DNA from: JARYLZ01 sp964388275
GTDB lineage: Bacteria; Bacteroidota; Ignavibacteria; SZUA-365
Length of the DNA: 13,911 nucleotides
Assembly (NCBI GenBank): GCA_964388275.1
Contig: CAYLZD010000060.1
Location: forward strand, 1-13,911
Reading direction: 5' to 3'
Shown: in pieces, positions 13,911-13,911 of the stretch
Layout: every line of letters starts with the position of its first letter
Position numbering within the stretch: the stretch's first letter is position 1
Program-made: the position numbers and the translations under genes
Notes under the pieces: model-generated
Databases searched by the model: none
The model's input: the letters and a program-made list of their open reading frames with translations, nothing else
What the model was told of the DNA's origin: nothing

Positions 13911-13911
13911 A
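13878..13911 (+). repeat. 7-bp tandem array at the operon head
   Basis: Five units of seven bases (TGGGGAG twice, TAGGGAG twice, and TAGGGA cut by the window edge) lie four bases from the first start codon. Read in the gene's direction the unit is CTCCCTA or CTCCCCA. Heptamer arrays of this general kind are known in some bacterial groups, for example the STRR elements of cyanobacteria, but this unit is not identical to those I recall. The array probably continues outside the window. Confidence 0.9.

Noticed and set aside
1..13911. tRNA, rRNA, riboswitch or insertion sequence with transposase
   Set aside because: No cloverleaf, rRNA-like stretch, riboswitch core or transposase motif was seen on either strand.

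Overview
The window is one long, leftward-reading (minus-strand) run of twelve genes for making and decorating a surface or secreted polysaccharide. Low-complexity repeat DNA closes it at both ends. Nothing in the sequence fixes the species. The content (O-antigen ligase/polymerase family membrane protein, five GT4 glycosyltransferases, a UDP-GlcNAc 2-epimerase, an AsnB-type amidotransferase) fits an O-antigen or exopolysaccharide island of a bacterium, probably Gram-negative, with a mid-to-high GC genome. Repetitive intergenic DNA (8-bp and 7-bp tandem arrays, REP-like palindromes) suggests a repeat-rich genome, often seen in environmental lineages. I do not assign a phylum.

Layout in transcription order (right to left). 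Positions 13874-13911 hold a 7-bp tandem array that is G-rich on the plus strand and runs directly into the first start codon. Genes 1-3 (13873-10368) are three GT4 glycosyltransferases, closely spaced or overlapping. After a 164-bp AT-rich gap comes a polytopic O-antigen ligase/polymerase family protein (10203-8740), then a WbuB-like GT4 (8693-7431) and a non-hydrolysing UDP-GlcNAc 2-epimerase (7405-6338). Next are an FkbM-type methyltransferase (6286-5423), a second class I methyltransferase (5383-4724), a KdsC/NeuA-C-type HAD phosphatase (4721-4146), an AsnB-type glutamine amidotransferase (4087-2174), a fifth GT4 enzyme (2148-1123) and a third methyltransferase (1133-420). Positions 1-419 have no gene. 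They hold a composite repeat island: two inverted arrays of the same 8-bp unit enclosing REP-like copies, two strong palindromes and a 74-bp-spaced direct repeat.

Inferred teamwork: the epimerase supplies an activated N-acetylmannosamine-type sugar (or a diacetamido-uronate relative). The five glycosyltransferases assemble a repeat unit on a lipid carrier. The amidotransferase and up to three methyltransferases decorate it, and the membrane protein polymerises or ligates it. No initiating phosphoglycosyltransferase, Wzx flippase, chain-length regulator, ABC exporter or nonulosonate/Kdo synthase is present, so the cluster must extend beyond the window or borrow these functions.

I found no convincing new enzyme system. 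The points most worth a second look are the repeat islands that meet the first and last genes exactly (the last codons of the final methyltransferase are read out of a repeat array), a G-quadruplex-capable heptamer array at the operon head, two G8 tracts inside neighbouring coding regions, and the pairing of an AsnB-like amidotransferase with a WbpI-like epimerase.
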